Part shown: piece by piece, positions 25,256-34,727 of the stretch | Position numbering within the stretch: position 1 is the stretch's first letter | Layout of the letters: every line of letters starts with the position of its first letter | NCBI GenBank assembly: GCA_945879625.1 | Contig: CAMCVA010000011.1 | Span: forward strand, 23,937-87,936 | Source: Flavobacterium psychrophilum | GTDB taxonomy: Bacteria > Bacteroidota > Bacteroidia > Flavobacteriales > Flavobacteriaceae | Length of the DNA: 64,000 nucleotides | Direction: 5' to 3' | Made by a program: the position numbers and the translations under genes | The notes under the pieces: generated by a model | What the model was told of the DNA's origin: nothing | Databases searched by the model: none | The model's input: the letters and a program-made list of their open reading frames with translations, nothing else

Positions 25256-26383
25256 ATGTTAAAAAATTATCTTTTACTGTTTGGTATACTTATTCTTTTC
25301 TCGGCGTGTAGTCAAGAAGAATCAGCCTACATCAATCTCGATTCAGCCAAAAATGGCGGGAGTGTTTCAGCACCCGTTAAATTTGATCTAACTCAGGTTC
25401 CTTTCGCTAAACTTTCTGATTATCATTTTTTTGTGGGTGAATTAAAAAACCAAACCCCAGCCTATGCGGTTTTGCCTTACCAACCCGCTAGTTCTTTGTT
25501 TTCTGACTACGCACACAAAAAGCGATTTGTTTGGCTTCCCAAAAACACAAAGGCTTCCTACAATGGCGCCGAAAATGTGTTGGAATTTCCGGTTGGTGCT
25601 GTACTGATTAAAACATTTTACTACGATAATGTACAACCGGCAAATACCACCAAAATTATTGAAACCCGTTTGCTTATTCGCAAAGCCGACGGATGGAAAC
25701 TCTACGATTACATTTGGAATGAACAACAAACAGAAGCCTATTTAGATACCGATGGTAATGGTATTTTTGTTCCCGTAACCTGGATAGAAAATGGCAGCAC
25801 CAAAAGCACTACTTATAAAATTCCTTCACAAACCGAATGCGTCACCTGTCATAAAATAAATATCAATCAATCGGCGAATGGCGAAAAAGAAACACCAATA
25901 GGTCCTAAACCACAAAATTTAAATACGCTTTACAACTACGGAACGACCTCCAAGAATCAATTAGAAAAATGGAAACAAATGGGCTACATTGACAATACAT
26001 TGCCCGCCATTTCGAGTATTTTTTCTACAGTAGATTGGCGTGACACCTCCAAATCACTTGTATTACGTGCCCGTTCCTACATCGATATTAATTGTGCACA
26101 TTGCCATCGCGTTGGCGGACATTGTGATTATGTACCGCAACGTTTTGATTTTAGCAACACCAATAATTATACACTTGGAATTTGCTTAACGCCCCTTTTC
26201 CAGGTGCCCGATCATCCCTATGTCATCAACGCTGGAAATGCCGATCAATCAGAATTAGTATATCGCTTAGACACCAATGAAGGCTCCGAGATGATGCCAA
26301 TTATTGGCCGCACGCTTATACACGATGAAGGCGTTCAATTAATTAAAGATTGGATTAATTCACTTGATCCTATTTGCCCATAA
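25256..26383 (+). CDS. Diheme c-type cytochrome-like lipoprotein
   Basis: 375 residues. The lipoprotein signal ends ILFSAC. Two heme c motifs are present: CVTCH (about residue 195) and CAHCH (about 280), the latter within YIDINCAHCHRVGGHCDY. The layout (FAKLSDYHFF, VLPYQPASSLFSDYAHKKRF, LEFPVGAVLIKTFYY) matches the SO_2930 / TIGR03806-type family, which is of unknown electron-transfer role. The next gene, a CRTAC1-like secreted protein, starts 26 bases later. Confidence 0.82.
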   Translation: MLKNYLLLFGILILFSACSQEESAYINLDSAKNGGSVSAPVKFDLTQVPFAKLSDYHFFVGELKNQTPAYAVLPYQPASSLFSDYAHKKRFVWLPKNTKASYNGAENVLEFPVGAVLIKTFYYDNVQPANTTKIIETRLLIRKADGWKLYDYIWNEQQTEAYLDTDGNGIFVPVTWIENGSTKSTTYKIPSQTECVTCHKININQSANGEKETPIGPKPQNLNTLYNYGTTSKNQLEKWKQMGYIDNTLPAISSIFSTVDWRDTSKSLVLRARSYIDINCAHCHRVGGHCDYVPQRFDFSNTNNYTLGICLTPLFQVPDHPYVINAGNADQSELVYRLDTNEGSEMMPIIGRTLIHDEGVQLIKDWINSLDPICP

Positions 26384-26409
26384 CCACAAAAACCAAAATT
26401 ACTTTACTT

Positions 26410-28023
26410 ATGAAAAAACTGTACTTTATTACTGCATTTCTTGGGGTAACTTCCTCAATTTTTGCTCAAGGAATTACCTTTACTCCCTTCACTTTTGGGG
26501 GAACTGCCAACATTTGTTGTGTAGCCGACATGAATCACGATTATTTGGATGACGTCGTAACGGTGAATTCTACCACCGTGAAAATTTATTCTCAAAATAC
26601 CGACGGCACCTTTACTACTTCAGCGATTCCTTTGGGTGGCACAGTGAGTGTGGCCGACTGGAGTATTGCTGCTGCTGATTATGATCGCAATGGCTATAGC
26701 GATATCGTACTTGGTAACGGTAGCCGTGTAACCTTGTTGAAAGCCAGTGATGATGGGACTAATTATACCATCGTTTCTTACCCAGAAAATATTTTTACCC
26801 AACGCACCAACTTTGTAGACATCAATAACGATGGTCATTTGGATTTATGGGCATGTCATGATGTGAATCAAAACCATCCCTACAGAAATGATGGAAATGG
26901 AAATTTGATTTTTGATTATTCTTTATTCCCTACAAGTGACGAAGGAGGAAATTATGCAACGATTTGGACTGACTACGATAACGATGGTGATGTAGATATG
27001 TATGAGGCCAAATGTCGCGGTGGAGCACCAGTTGGTGATGCCAGAAGAATTAATATTTTGTACCAAAATGACGGAACTGGAACGTATACCGATGTTGCAC
27101 TTTTTGCAGGTGTAAATGACGGTGCACAATCATGGTCGACTGCTGCGGAAGATTTTGATAACGATGGCGATATAGATTTTTTACTTTCTAATATCTCAGA
27201 TCAAAACCGCATGTACAGAAATAACGGCGACGGAACCTTTACCGACATCTATGACTCGACCGGCATCGCTCCTCAGGTAGGATCTTGGGAATTACAAGCA
27301 GCTGATTTTAACAACGATGGCCATGTTGATTTCTTTTGGCAAAACGGAAAAGAATTGTACATGAACAATGGCAATATGACCTTTACTGGTTATGATTTAC
27401 CTTTTAGCGAAGGAGCACTTGGCGATCTAAACAACGATGGGTTCTTAGATGTTCAAATGGGTTCAAAAATATACTTCAACAGCGGAAACCCAAACAAGTG
27501 GTTAAAAGTACAACTAGAAGGTGTAGAGAGCAACATACATGGTATTGCTGCACGTGTTGAAATCTATGGTGCATGGGGCAAACAAATTCGTGAAATTAGA
27601 AGCGGACAAGGTTTTAGCCACATGAGTACCATGAATGCTCATTTTGGAATTGGAACCGCTAGTGGAATTGACAAAGTAATCGTACGTTGGCCTTCTGGTA
27701 CTGTGGACGAAATACTGAATGTTTCTAGTAACCAATCTCTTACTGTAGTTGAAGGAGCTTTCCCGTTGAGTACCGTTAGTCCCTCACAAAGCAAATTGCG
27801 TTTAGCTCCAAATCCGGCTAAAGACGTTGTATATGTTAGCGCTACTGCAGCAAGTACCGAATTAAGCACGTATCAGATTGTTGATTTAAGCGGCAGAAAC
27901 ATCGCAAACGGTGCGTTAGTAAACCAAATGATTCAAGTAAGTGCGCTTTCAAATGGCACTTATTTTATTCAATTTACAGACAAACAAGGGAACCGTTATA
28001 CGGAGAAGTTTATCAAAAACTAA
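26410..28023 (+). CDS. CRTAC1-like FG-GAP/ASPIC-UnbV protein with type IX sorting domain
   Basis: 537 residues from the ATG at 26410, where the signal peptide starts (YFITAFLGVTSSIFAQ). Several FG-GAP/VCBS repeats with D-x-N-x-D-G calcium motifs follow (DMNHDYLDD, DYDRNGYSD, DINNDGHLD, DYDNDGDVD, DFDNDGDID, DFNNDGHVD, DLNNDGFLD), as in beta-propellers. An ASPIC/UnbV segment (GIAARVEIYG, REIRSGQGFSHMSTMNAHFG) comes next, then a Por sorting domain ending RYTEKFIKN. Likely an extracellular or surface protein. Confidence 0.88.
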   Translation: MKKLYFITAFLGVTSSIFAQGITFTPFTFGGTANICCVADMNHDYLDDVVTVNSTTVKIYSQNTDGTFTTSAIPLGGTVSVADWSIAAADYDRNGYSDIVLGNGSRVTLLKASDDGTNYTIVSYPENIFTQRTNFVDINNDGHLDLWACHDVNQNHPYRNDGNGNLIFDYSLFPTSDEGGNYATIWTDYDNDGDVDMYEAKCRGGAPVGDARRINILYQNDGTGTYTDVALFAGVNDGAQSWSTAAEDFDNDGDIDFLLSNISDQNRMYRNNGDGTFTDIYDSTGIAPQVGSWELQAADFNNDGHVDFFWQNGKELYMNNGNMTFTGYDLPFSEGALGDLNNDGFLDVQMGSKIYFNSGNPNKWLKVQLEGVESNIHGIAARVEIYGAWGKQIREIRSGQGFSHMSTMNAHFGIGTASGIDKVIVRWPSGTVDEILNVSSNQSLTVVEGAFPLSTVSPSQSKLRLAPNPAKDVVYVSATAASTELSTYQIVDLSGRNIANGALVNQMIQVSALSNGTYFIQFTDKQGNRYTEKFIKN

Positions 28024-28037
28024 TCTTATTTCTCCCA

Positions 28038-28074
28038 ATAAAAAAAGGGCTGCAATCGTGCAGCCCTTTTTTTA
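28038..28074. terminator. Bidirectional terminator
   Basis: AAAAAAGGGCTGCA, loop ATCG, TGCAGCCCTTTTTTT: a 14-bp stem with A and T tails on both sides. It serves the + strand CRTAC1-like gene and the convergent CotH gene. Confidence 0.9.
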
Positions 28075-30123
28075 TTGTTTGATGAATTTGAGAATCGTAC
28101 TCCCCTGATCGGAAGCCGTTTGCACAAAGTAGATCCCGTTAGCTAATGAACTTACATCAAGATCTATTGCTGAGGAATGGGGTTCTTGGGCAACTAATAC
28201 TTGGCCAACACTAGAATATACCACCACTTTTTGTACAGCTACTTGAGCTTGAATATGCAACATTGCGTTTACCGGATTGGGACTAAGCTGAACCGATTGG
28301 GTAGAGATAAAATTTGCACTAGCAAGTGTTCCACTGGTGTTGGCCACCCAACTAGACGCTAAGTTATTGTCTAAGCTGGTCGAGATGAGTTGCAGATAGG
28401 CTCCGTTTCCATCGGCGTCGGGCCAAGGCAAACTATCGTCATAGGTTACTTCGTCTATGGTATTTCCAAAAGCATCAGCCATAATTATTTTTTCAGAGCT
28501 GTTGGCTAAGTTTCTGTAAAACTGACCAAAAGCAGTATTTCCATATTTACTTTGAAAAATTGTCGGGTTACTGGCCAAATAAATGCGTTGGTTGGCGCCA
28601 ATGGTACTATTGGCCGGAAATTGATACGAAAATCCGAGTTCCTTAAAATAAATCCCAGTGAGCGTTACGGTTTGGTTGCTGGCATTGGTGATTTCGATAA
28701 ATTCTTGGTCATCACTAATGGGGTAAATAGCTGTAACTAAAGGATTATAATGGATACGGCTAATGACTAAATTTGGAACAGCCACGTTGGCGCAAGCCGT
28801 ATACGAACCCAATTGATTATTGATCCAATTGATTCGGTTGTATAAAAATAATTTCATGTTTTCAATCTCCAACGCATGATCCGGAATTGTTGCCCAACGC
28901 AAATTTTCACGAAGTACAGCTTCGCTTATTTGTGCCACAGTCGCATCGATATAATCTACCAAATTATTGTGTTTAAGCGGTTGTCCAGGTTGTATCAATT
29001 GATTCCAACGTTTGGTGAAATAACAGCGAAAGGTTGGGCTATTAAACAAATCGGTCCAAAATTTGGCTCCTTCGTTTCCTCCATCCGAAAATTGCCATAC
29101 ATCATATTTACTTCTGTCGAATCCCCACTGAAACAAATCGTTACCATAGGTGAGATTAAAATCCCAAACTGGGCCAGCCCGTAATTTACCAACTTTGTCT
29201 TTGTGAAAATAGGTGCTAAATTGATATCCATCGGCATTTGAACCCAACTCGGTACTAATCATAAAATCAACAAACGAGGGAATATCGATAATTGAGGGAA
29301 AACCATTAGTGAGGCTGGTATTGCTGAAACCCGCTTGCACACCAAGATTTAAAAACTGGTTCTTGATGTAGTTTTTTTGTGCATTTACAATTTCATCGGG
29401 CTCTGGTGTATCGTAAATAAAATCAACTCCACCAGCGTTGGATGTCATCTGCCACGCCACCGGATCTCCGCCCGTAGTTTTATCTGATTTGACTATATAC
29501 CCACCCGTTAAATTGGGCGCAGTAGTGGAAGTAGGCAGTAGATCCGAAATATCTACGCGGCTGCCATCTACTTTTATTTTTTCTTGCAACACATACAATC
29601 CACGGTAATCGCCGTTAATAATCAACTCACAGAATTGTGTGCGCGGCGCATAATTACCCATTTGCTGCGACAAATTGTAGGATAAATAGTCTCGAATTAA
29701 GGAAGGATCAAAAGCCAAGCCATTCAAAATCCAATCATTCTCTTTGGGCATTCCCAGCAAAGCAATATTGTTATTGGTGAGATTATCGGGAAGTAAGGTA
29801 GTTAATCCGTAGCCTTTTTTGTCGGTGGCTTGCGAAGAGGAGCCCCTAATTTCAATTGAAATTCGGCCGTTGTAATTTAAAAATTCGGGAGTTGCTACAT
29901 CCGTTAGGTAGTTTCGAGCACCATCTGGACGTGAAATAACTTGCATATTGGCCAAAATACGGGGATCATCTAAAATCTCCAATGGCTGGTTGGTTTGCGT
30001 GTTTAGATCAGTTGTAATAACAACAATAGGCAAATTGCTGTCTGTGAGGATTTGGGCCTGTCCTATTTGACAAACACTACTCATAAAAAGAACAACCATT
30101 AATAGCCTTACTTGTACGTTCAT
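28072..30123 (-). CDS. Secreted CotH-kinase-like protein with lamin-tail and type IX domains
   Basis: 683 residues. The signal peptide ends IGQAQ. A CotH region spans about 85-420: GRISIEIRGSSSQATDKKGY, NDWILNGLAFDPSLIRDYLS, CELIINGDYRGLYVLQEKIK, and the Asp-containing RAGPVWDFNLTYGN. A lamin-tail-like domain (LVISRIHYNPL, DDQEFIEITNASNQTVTL) follows at about 455-580, then a sorting domain (LSPNPVNAMLHI, LANGIYFVQT, TILKFIKQ). By domain order it differs from the CotH protein at 4540-7554, where the lamin tail is N-terminal. Confidence 0.88.
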   Translation of the reverse strand: MNVQVRLLMVVLFMSSVCQIGQAQILTDSNLPIVVITTDLNTQTNQPLEILDDPRILANMQVISRPDGARNYLTDVATPEFLNYNGRISIEIRGSSSQATDKKGYGLTTLLPDNLTNNNIALLGMPKENDWILNGLAFDPSLIRDYLSYNLSQQMGNYAPRTQFCELIINGDYRGLYVLQEKIKVDGSRVDISDLLPTSTTAPNLTGGYIVKSDKTTGGDPVAWQMTSNAGGVDFIYDTPEPDEIVNAQKNYIKNQFLNLGVQAGFSNTSLTNGFPSIIDIPSFVDFMISTELGSNADGYQFSTYFHKDKVGKLRAGPVWDFNLTYGNDLFQWGFDRSKYDVWQFSDGGNEGAKFWTDLFNSPTFRCYFTKRWNQLIQPGQPLKHNNLVDYIDATVAQISEAVLRENLRWATIPDHALEIENMKLFLYNRINWINNQLGSYTACANVAVPNLVISRIHYNPLVTAIYPISDDQEFIEITNASNQTVTLTGIYFKELGFSYQFPANSTIGANQRIYLASNPTIFQSKYGNTAFGQFYRNLANSSEKIIMADAFGNTIDEVTYDDSLPWPDADGNGAYLQLISTSLDNNLASSWVANTSGTLASANFISTQSVQLSPNPVNAMLHIQAQVAVQKVVVYSSVGQVLVAQEPHSSAIDLDVSSLANGIYFVQTASDQGSTILKFIKQ

Positions 30124-30235
30124 AGAAAAAAATTAGAGCCAAATATAATGAATTGTGTCTTTAAAAGTAAGTTGACTATAGATTATCCGAATGAAACAAA
30201 AACCAAATTATAATTGATTTTAACTTATGCTAATA

Positions 30236-30268
30236 AAAAAAATCCCAATTGGTCAAATTGGGATTTAC
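30236..30268 (-). terminator. Terminator of carB
   Basis: AATCCCAATT (30241-30250) and AATTGGGATT (30256-30265) form a stem; on the - strand it is followed by a run of eight Ts. Confidence 0.8.
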
Positions 30269-30271
30269 TTT

Positions 30272-33124
30272 TTATTTACTCAAATACATTTTACGTCGGC
30301 TGTAGAGTTCATAAAACTGATCGTCTTTTAGATCGTCGATAAACAAGATGCTTTCTCCCGTTGATTTCATTTCGGGACCTAACGCTTTATTTACATTCGG
30401 AAATTTGCTAAACGAAAAAACCGGTTGCTTAATCGCATAGCCATTGAGTTTAGGATCAAAAGTAAAATCGGTTACTTTATTCTCGCCCAACATCACTTTG
30501 GTGGCATAATTCACATAGGGCTCGCCATAGGCTTTGGCAATAAATGGCACCGTTCTCGAGGCGCGCGGATTGGCTTCAATAATGTAAACCACATCGTCCT
30601 TAATGGCAAATTGAATATTTATCAAGCCCACGGTGCGCAGGGCCAACGCGATTTTTTTGGTATGGTCTTTAATTTGTTGCATCACAAATTCACCCAAATT
30701 AAAGGGCGGCAAAGTAGCATTGGAGTCGCCTGAGTGAATGCCACACGGTTCAATGTGCTCCATGATCCCGATAATGTATACGTTTTCTCCGTCGCAAATG
30801 GCATCGGCTTCGGCTTCGATAGCGCCGTCCAAATAATGGTCGAGCAGCAATTTGTTTCCGGGGATATTTTTGAGCAAATCAATTACATGCTCTTCGAGTT
30901 CTTGTTTGTTGATTACAATTTTCATGCCCTGACCGCCCAACACATACGAAGGTCGAACCAATAAAGGAAAATCAAGTACATCGGCCAATTGCGAAGCTTG
31001 CTCGGCATTTTCGGCTATTCCAAATTGCGGGAACGGAATTTGCAATTGTGTCAATAATTCGGAGAAACGACCGCGGTCTTCGGCCAAATCTAGGGCGTCA
31101 AAGCTGGTGCCAATTATTTTAATGCCGTAACGATCGAGTTTTTCGGCCAATTTTAAAGCCGTTTGTCCACCCAGTTGGACGATTACACCTTCTGGTTTTT
31201 CGTGGCGGATGATGTCGTAGATGTGCTCCCAAAATACAGGTTCGAAGTACAATTTATCAGCCGTATCAAAATCAGTTGATACGGTTTCGGGGTTGCAATT
31301 GATCATGATGGTTTCGTAGCCGCACTCTTTGGCAGCTAAAACTCCATGCACGCATGAGTAATCAAACTCAATCCCTTGCCCAATTCGGTTGGGGCCCGAG
31401 CCCAACACCACAATTTTTTTCTTGTCGGTTACAATACTTTCGTTTTGCACATAGCGTTCACCAGTTGCAGTTTCAATTTCGGCCTCAAAGGTAGAATAGT
31501 AATAAGGTGTCTTGGCTGTAAATTCGGCGGCGCAGGTATCGACCAATTTATAAACCCGATTGATATTTTGTTCCTCCCGCAATTTGTTGACTTGGCTTTC
31601 TAAACAGCCCAACATGTGCGCAATTTGACGGTCGGCATAGCCTTTTTGTTTGGCTTCCAACAACAATTCTTTGGGCAATGTATCTATTTTGTATTTGGAA
31701 ATTTCTTTTTCCAAATGATAGAGTTCTTCGTATTGCTTCAAGAACCATAGGTCAATTTTGGTGATTTCGTGGATGCGCGACAACGGGATGCCCATTTGAA
31801 TCGCGTCATAAATCACAAACACCCGATCCCAACTGGCATTAGTGAGTTTGTCAATAATTTGCTCGTAATTTTTATAGCCTTTGCCATCGGCTCCCAAACC
31901 GTTGCGCTTAATTTCTAGGGACTGGGTGGCTTTGTGCAAGGCTTCTTGAAACGAGCGGCCAATGCCCATCACCTCGCCCACCGATTTCATTTGCAAGCCT
32001 AAAGTAGTATCTGCGCCTTCAAATTTATCAAAGTTCCAACGTGGAATTTTCACAATCACATAATCTAAAGTGGGCTCAAACAAGGCCGAAGTCGATTTGG
32101 TAATCTGGTTTTGCAATTCGTCTAAGTGATAGCCCAAAGCCAATTTGGAAGCAATTTTGGCAATTGGATAACCCGTTGCTTTCGAGGCCAAAGCCGATGA
32201 TCGCGAAACCCGTGGATTGATTTCGATGGCTACAATATCTTCGCGTTCGTCGGGCGAAACGGCAAATTGCACATTACAGCCTCCGGCAAAATTCCCAATG
32301 CTGCGCATCATTAAAATGGCCATGTCGCGCATTTTCTGAAATGTAGTATCCGACAACGTCATGGCGGGAGCCACCGTAATCGAATCGCCGGTGTGAATGC
32401 CCATCGGGTCCATATTTTCTATCGAACAAATAATAACAACGTTGTCATTTTTGTCGCGCAACAATTCCAATTCGTATTCTTTCCAGCCTACTAAAGCCTT
32501 GTCTATTAATACTTCGTGAATGGGCGACGCTTCGAGTCCGCGAGTAAGCAAATGGTCGAAATCTTCTTTTTTGTGCACAAAAGCTGCGCCAGTTCCTCCC
32601 AAAGTGAACGAAGGTCGAATCACCAACGGAAAACCAAATTCTTGTGCAATTTCTTTTCCTTTCAGAAAGGAAGTAGCCGTTTTTGCTGGTGCAGTAGGTA
32701 CGTTTATTTTATGGAGCAACTGCTTGAACTGCTCGCGGTCTTCGGTGATGTTAATGGCGTTGACATCAACCCCAATTAGTTTCACATTAAAATCGTTCCA
32801 AATGCCTTTTTCGTCGGCTTCCAAACATAAATTTAAGGCCGTTTGCCCGCCCATAGTAGGCAATACCGCGTCAATTTGCGGATGGGCCTTCAAGATCTCA
32901 ATGATTGATTTGGTAGTGAGCGGCTTTAAATAGATGTGATCGGCCATGGAAGGATCAGTCATGATGGTCGCCGGATTGGAGTTGATGAGAATTACCTCAA
33001 TTCCTTCTTCCCGAATGGAACGTGCAGCTTGGGAACCGGCGTAATCAAATTCGCAGGCTTGTCCAATTACGATAGGTCCAGAACCTATGATTAAAACCGA
33101 TTTAATGGATGTGTCTTTTGGCAT
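30272..33124 (-). CDS. carB: Carbamoyl-phosphate synthase, large subunit
   Basis: 950 residues. It makes carbamoyl phosphate for pyrimidine and arginine synthesis using ammonia from CarA. Two ATP-grasp halves are evident: SVLIIGSGPIVIGQACEFDYAG starts the first, VLGSGPNRIGQGIEFDYSCVH the second; ATP loops RPSFTLGGTGAA and RPSYVLGGQGM match. The protein stops after ELYSRRKMYLSK, so the usual C-terminal allosteric (MGS-like) domain of about 120 residues is absent, as is usual for Flavobacteriia to my knowledge. No carA is adjacent. Confidence 0.95.
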   Translation of the reverse strand: MPKDTSIKSVLIIGSGPIVIGQACEFDYAGSQAARSIREEGIEVILINSNPATIMTDPSMADHIYLKPLTTKSIIEILKAHPQIDAVLPTMGGQTALNLCLEADEKGIWNDFNVKLIGVDVNAINITEDREQFKQLLHKINVPTAPAKTATSFLKGKEIAQEFGFPLVIRPSFTLGGTGAAFVHKKEDFDHLLTRGLEASPIHEVLIDKALVGWKEYELELLRDKNDNVVIICSIENMDPMGIHTGDSITVAPAMTLSDTTFQKMRDMAILMMRSIGNFAGGCNVQFAVSPDEREDIVAIEINPRVSRSSALASKATGYPIAKIASKLALGYHLDELQNQITKSTSALFEPTLDYVIVKIPRWNFDKFEGADTTLGLQMKSVGEVMGIGRSFQEALHKATQSLEIKRNGLGADGKGYKNYEQIIDKLTNASWDRVFVIYDAIQMGIPLSRIHEITKIDLWFLKQYEELYHLEKEISKYKIDTLPKELLLEAKQKGYADRQIAHMLGCLESQVNKLREEQNINRVYKLVDTCAAEFTAKTPYYYSTFEAEIETATGERYVQNESIVTDKKKIVVLGSGPNRIGQGIEFDYSCVHGVLAAKECGYETIMINCNPETVSTDFDTADKLYFEPVFWEHIYDIIRHEKPEGVIVQLGGQTALKLAEKLDRYGIKIIGTSFDALDLAEDRGRFSELLTQLQIPFPQFGIAENAEQASQLADVLDFPLLVRPSYVLGGQGMKIVINKQELEEHVIDLLKNIPGNKLLLDHYLDGAIEAEADAICDGENVYIIGIMEHIEPCGIHSGDSNATLPPFNLGEFVMQQIKDHTKKIALALRTVGLINIQFAIKDDVVYIIEANPRASRTVPFIAKAYGEPYVNYATKVMLGENKVTDFTFDPKLNGYAIKQPVFSFSKFPNVNKALGPEMKSTGESILFIDDLKDDQFYELYSRRKMYLSK

Positions 33125-33157
33125 GGTATTGAAATCGTTTAGTGTATGGTATTTTGA

Positions 33158-33266
33158 TTAGCCCCGATGATAGTGAAAATCCTTTTTATTTTTAATTCCA
33201 AATTTTATTCTTTCTTGCTCTTGGCTAAAAATAAAAAGATTGCAACGAACAGCGGGAAATAGCTTC
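33158..33266 (+). repeat. Flavobacterial intergenic repeat, copy 1
   Basis: Reads TAGCCCCGATGATAGTGAAA, ATCCTTTTTATTTTT, a spacer, then AAAAATAAAAAGATTGCAAC, GAACAGCGGGAAATAGCTTC. The two middle parts pair as a long stem, and GAT.g.AG.G plus GAACAGC are the conserved edges. It lies between rpmH and carB. Possibly an ncRNA of the Flavo-1 type, which was not tested. Confidence 0.55.
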
Positions 33267-33297
33267 AAAAAATTATTAAAATTTATGAACAGGATAT

Positions 33298-33331
33298 AAA
33301 AAAAGCCGTTACTGAAAAATAGTAACGGCTT
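33298..33331 (-). terminator. Terminator of rpmH
   Basis: AAGCCGTTACT (33303-33313) pairs with AGTAACGGCTT (33321-33331), followed on the - strand by seven Ts. Confidence 0.88.
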
Positions 33332-33352
33332 ATCCTGATTAATTGCTTATCA

Positions 33353-33514
33353 TTATTTTTTGTGTCTTGGTTCGCAAGAAACAGTCAATTTATGTCTTCC
33401 TTTTGCTCTGCGACGAGCAAGCACTTTTCTACCATTAGCAGAAGCCATTCTGTCCATAAATCCATGTTTATTTCTTCTTTTTCTTTTCGATGGTTGAAAC
33501 GTTCTTTTGCTCAT
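33353..33514 (-). CDS. rpmH: 50S ribosomal protein L34
   Basis: 53 residues: [20 protein letters not shown], then [20 protein letters not shown] and a short tail [13 protein letters not shown]. The first 44 residues match L34 throughout; the added tail of about nine residues is of the type seen in Flavobacteriia. No dnaA or rnpA is beside it, so it is not at the classic oriC cluster. Confidence 0.97.
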   Translation of the reverse strand: MSKRTFQPSKRKRRNKHGFMDRMASANGRKVLARRRAKGRHKLTVSCEPRHKK

Positions 33515-33680
33515 TGCTTTGTATCTTTAAAATGGTATTGTTTTTCTGTGAATGTAATTTTAGCAGACCTGCTTCTAAAACCGAGTGCAAATATACAAAG
33601 TCTTTTTTTTCTAGCAAGTGGTTTAATAAAAATATTTTCAATTCATTTTACTATATTTGTCGGCAGTAAATACACGCACT

Positions 33681-34196
33681 ATGTACCCAAAAATTTTAAA
33701 ACTCATTCTTGCCGCACTCCTTGTAGTTACTGGCGTTTGGCAATTTACCGAAAACAATATTGGCAACGGTATTTTCTTGATTATCCTCACGATATTTCCT
33801 GTTTTCTTGTACTTTAAAAATGAATTTATTTTATTGGCCTTTTTGAAACTGCGCAAACAGGATTTTGCTGGGGCTCAAAAATGGTTGAGCAAAATAAAAA
33901 ACCCAGAATCGGCTTTGGTGCGCAAACAACAAGGCTACTTTAACTACTTGCACGGCATCATGCTTTCGCAAACCAACCTAACCCAAGCCGAGCGTTACTT
34001 CAAAAAAGCCATCGAATTGGGCTTGAGTATGGACATGGACTTGGCTGTTGCCAAACTCAATTTGGCCGGTGTAGCCCTTACCCGTCGTCGTAAACTGGAA
34101 GCGACCAACTTGCTGAACGAAGCCAAAAAGCTTGACAAGCAAGGGATGCTCAAAGAGCAGATTACGATGATGAAAGAGCAGATGAAGAAGATTTAG
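33681..34196 (+). CDS. Membrane protein with TPR-like repeats
   Basis: 171 residues from the ATG at 33681. Two membrane helices at about 4-22 and 26-48 are followed by a cytoplasmic helical part with TPR-like pairs (GYFNYLHGIMLSQTNLTQAE, RYFKKAIELGLSMDMDLAVA, KLEATNLLNEAKKL). A -7 element TATATTTG lies at 33652-33659. Function unknown; the form is common in Flavobacteriia. Confidence 0.7.
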   Translation: MYPKILKLILAALLVVTGVWQFTENNIGNGIFLIILTIFPVFLYFKNEFILLAFLKLRKQDFAGAQKWLSKIKNPESALVRKQQGYFNYLHGIMLSQTNLTQAERYFKKAIELGLSMDMDLAVAKLNLAGVALTRRRKLEATNLLNEAKKLDKQGMLKEQITMMKEQMKKI

Positions 34197-34203
34197 TTTT
34201 TTT

Positions 34204-34423
34204 GTTTCAGGTTTAAAGGCTGACGCCTTGTTTATTCCGCTATCGCTACATCTGTTCGTCCCGAAGCTTCGGGACTCGAGTCAAGTTTCAGGTTTCAAGT
34301 TTCAGGTTTCAAGTTTCAGGTTTCAAGTTTCAAGTTCTTTCTTAGGGCAAATGTTATATACTATTCACTGAATTATTTTTTGTTCTTAGTATACTAGTAG
34401 AACCTGAAACTTGAAACCTGAAA
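34204..34423. repeat. Mosaic palindromic intergenic repeat, copy R1
   Basis: Contains several TTTCAGGTTTCAAG units (34286-34335), a module TTATTCCGCTATCGCTACAT with CCCGAAGCTTCGGG (34231-34277), a core TTGTTCTTAGTATACTAG (34380-34397), and CCTGAAACTTGAAACCTGAA at 34403-34422, which pairs with the left units. It fills the space between convergent genes and may act as a two-way terminator. Confidence 0.75.
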
Positions 34424-34726
34424 CTAAATCTTTATACCTGGCGGCAATAAATCTCTGTACTGGGTATGTTTTCTGAAGAACAAAGCGATTTTCGGAAAAA
34501 TTGGCACCACTTTTAGCTTGCGCTCGTAGGCAATTTCCATAATAGTTTTGAGAAGATCGGTGATAAACTCTTCGTCCGTAAATCCTTCTGGCGTTTGGAT
34601 TTTGGTTAAAAATATTTTGCGTTCCTGAAACGAATATTCCACCGTGATCAGTCCCAGCTCAACTGTAGTTTCAAATTGACGAGCAAAGGTATTATCTTTT
34701 ATAGCAATAGTAGTTTTCTGATCCAT
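34424..34726 (-). CDS. Small GNAT-like acetyltransferase (COG2388 type)
   Basis: 100 residues: IAIKDNTFARQFETTVELGL, VEYSFQERKIFLTKIQTPEG and ITDLLKTIMEIAYERKLKVV with PIFPKIALFFRKH. These match the short COG2388 N-acetyltransferase-like proteins, which bind acetyl-CoA but have no known substrate. It starts 1 base after the pirin gene stop, so the two are probably co-transcribed. Confidence 0.8.
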   Translation of the reverse strand: MDQKTTIAIKDNTFARQFETTVELGLITVEYSFQERKIFLTKIQTPEGFTDEEFITDLLKTIMEIAYERKLKVVPIFPKIALFFRKHTQYRDLLPPGIKI

Positions 34727-34727
34727 G

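Noticed and set aside
33353-33514. Chromosome origin next to rpmH
   Set aside because: No dnaA, rnpA, dnaN or DnaA-box cluster is seen; rpmH stands alone in many Bacteroidetes.
34286-34335. CRISPR array
   Set aside because: The repeats are 14 bp, with no spacers between them, and no cas genes are near.
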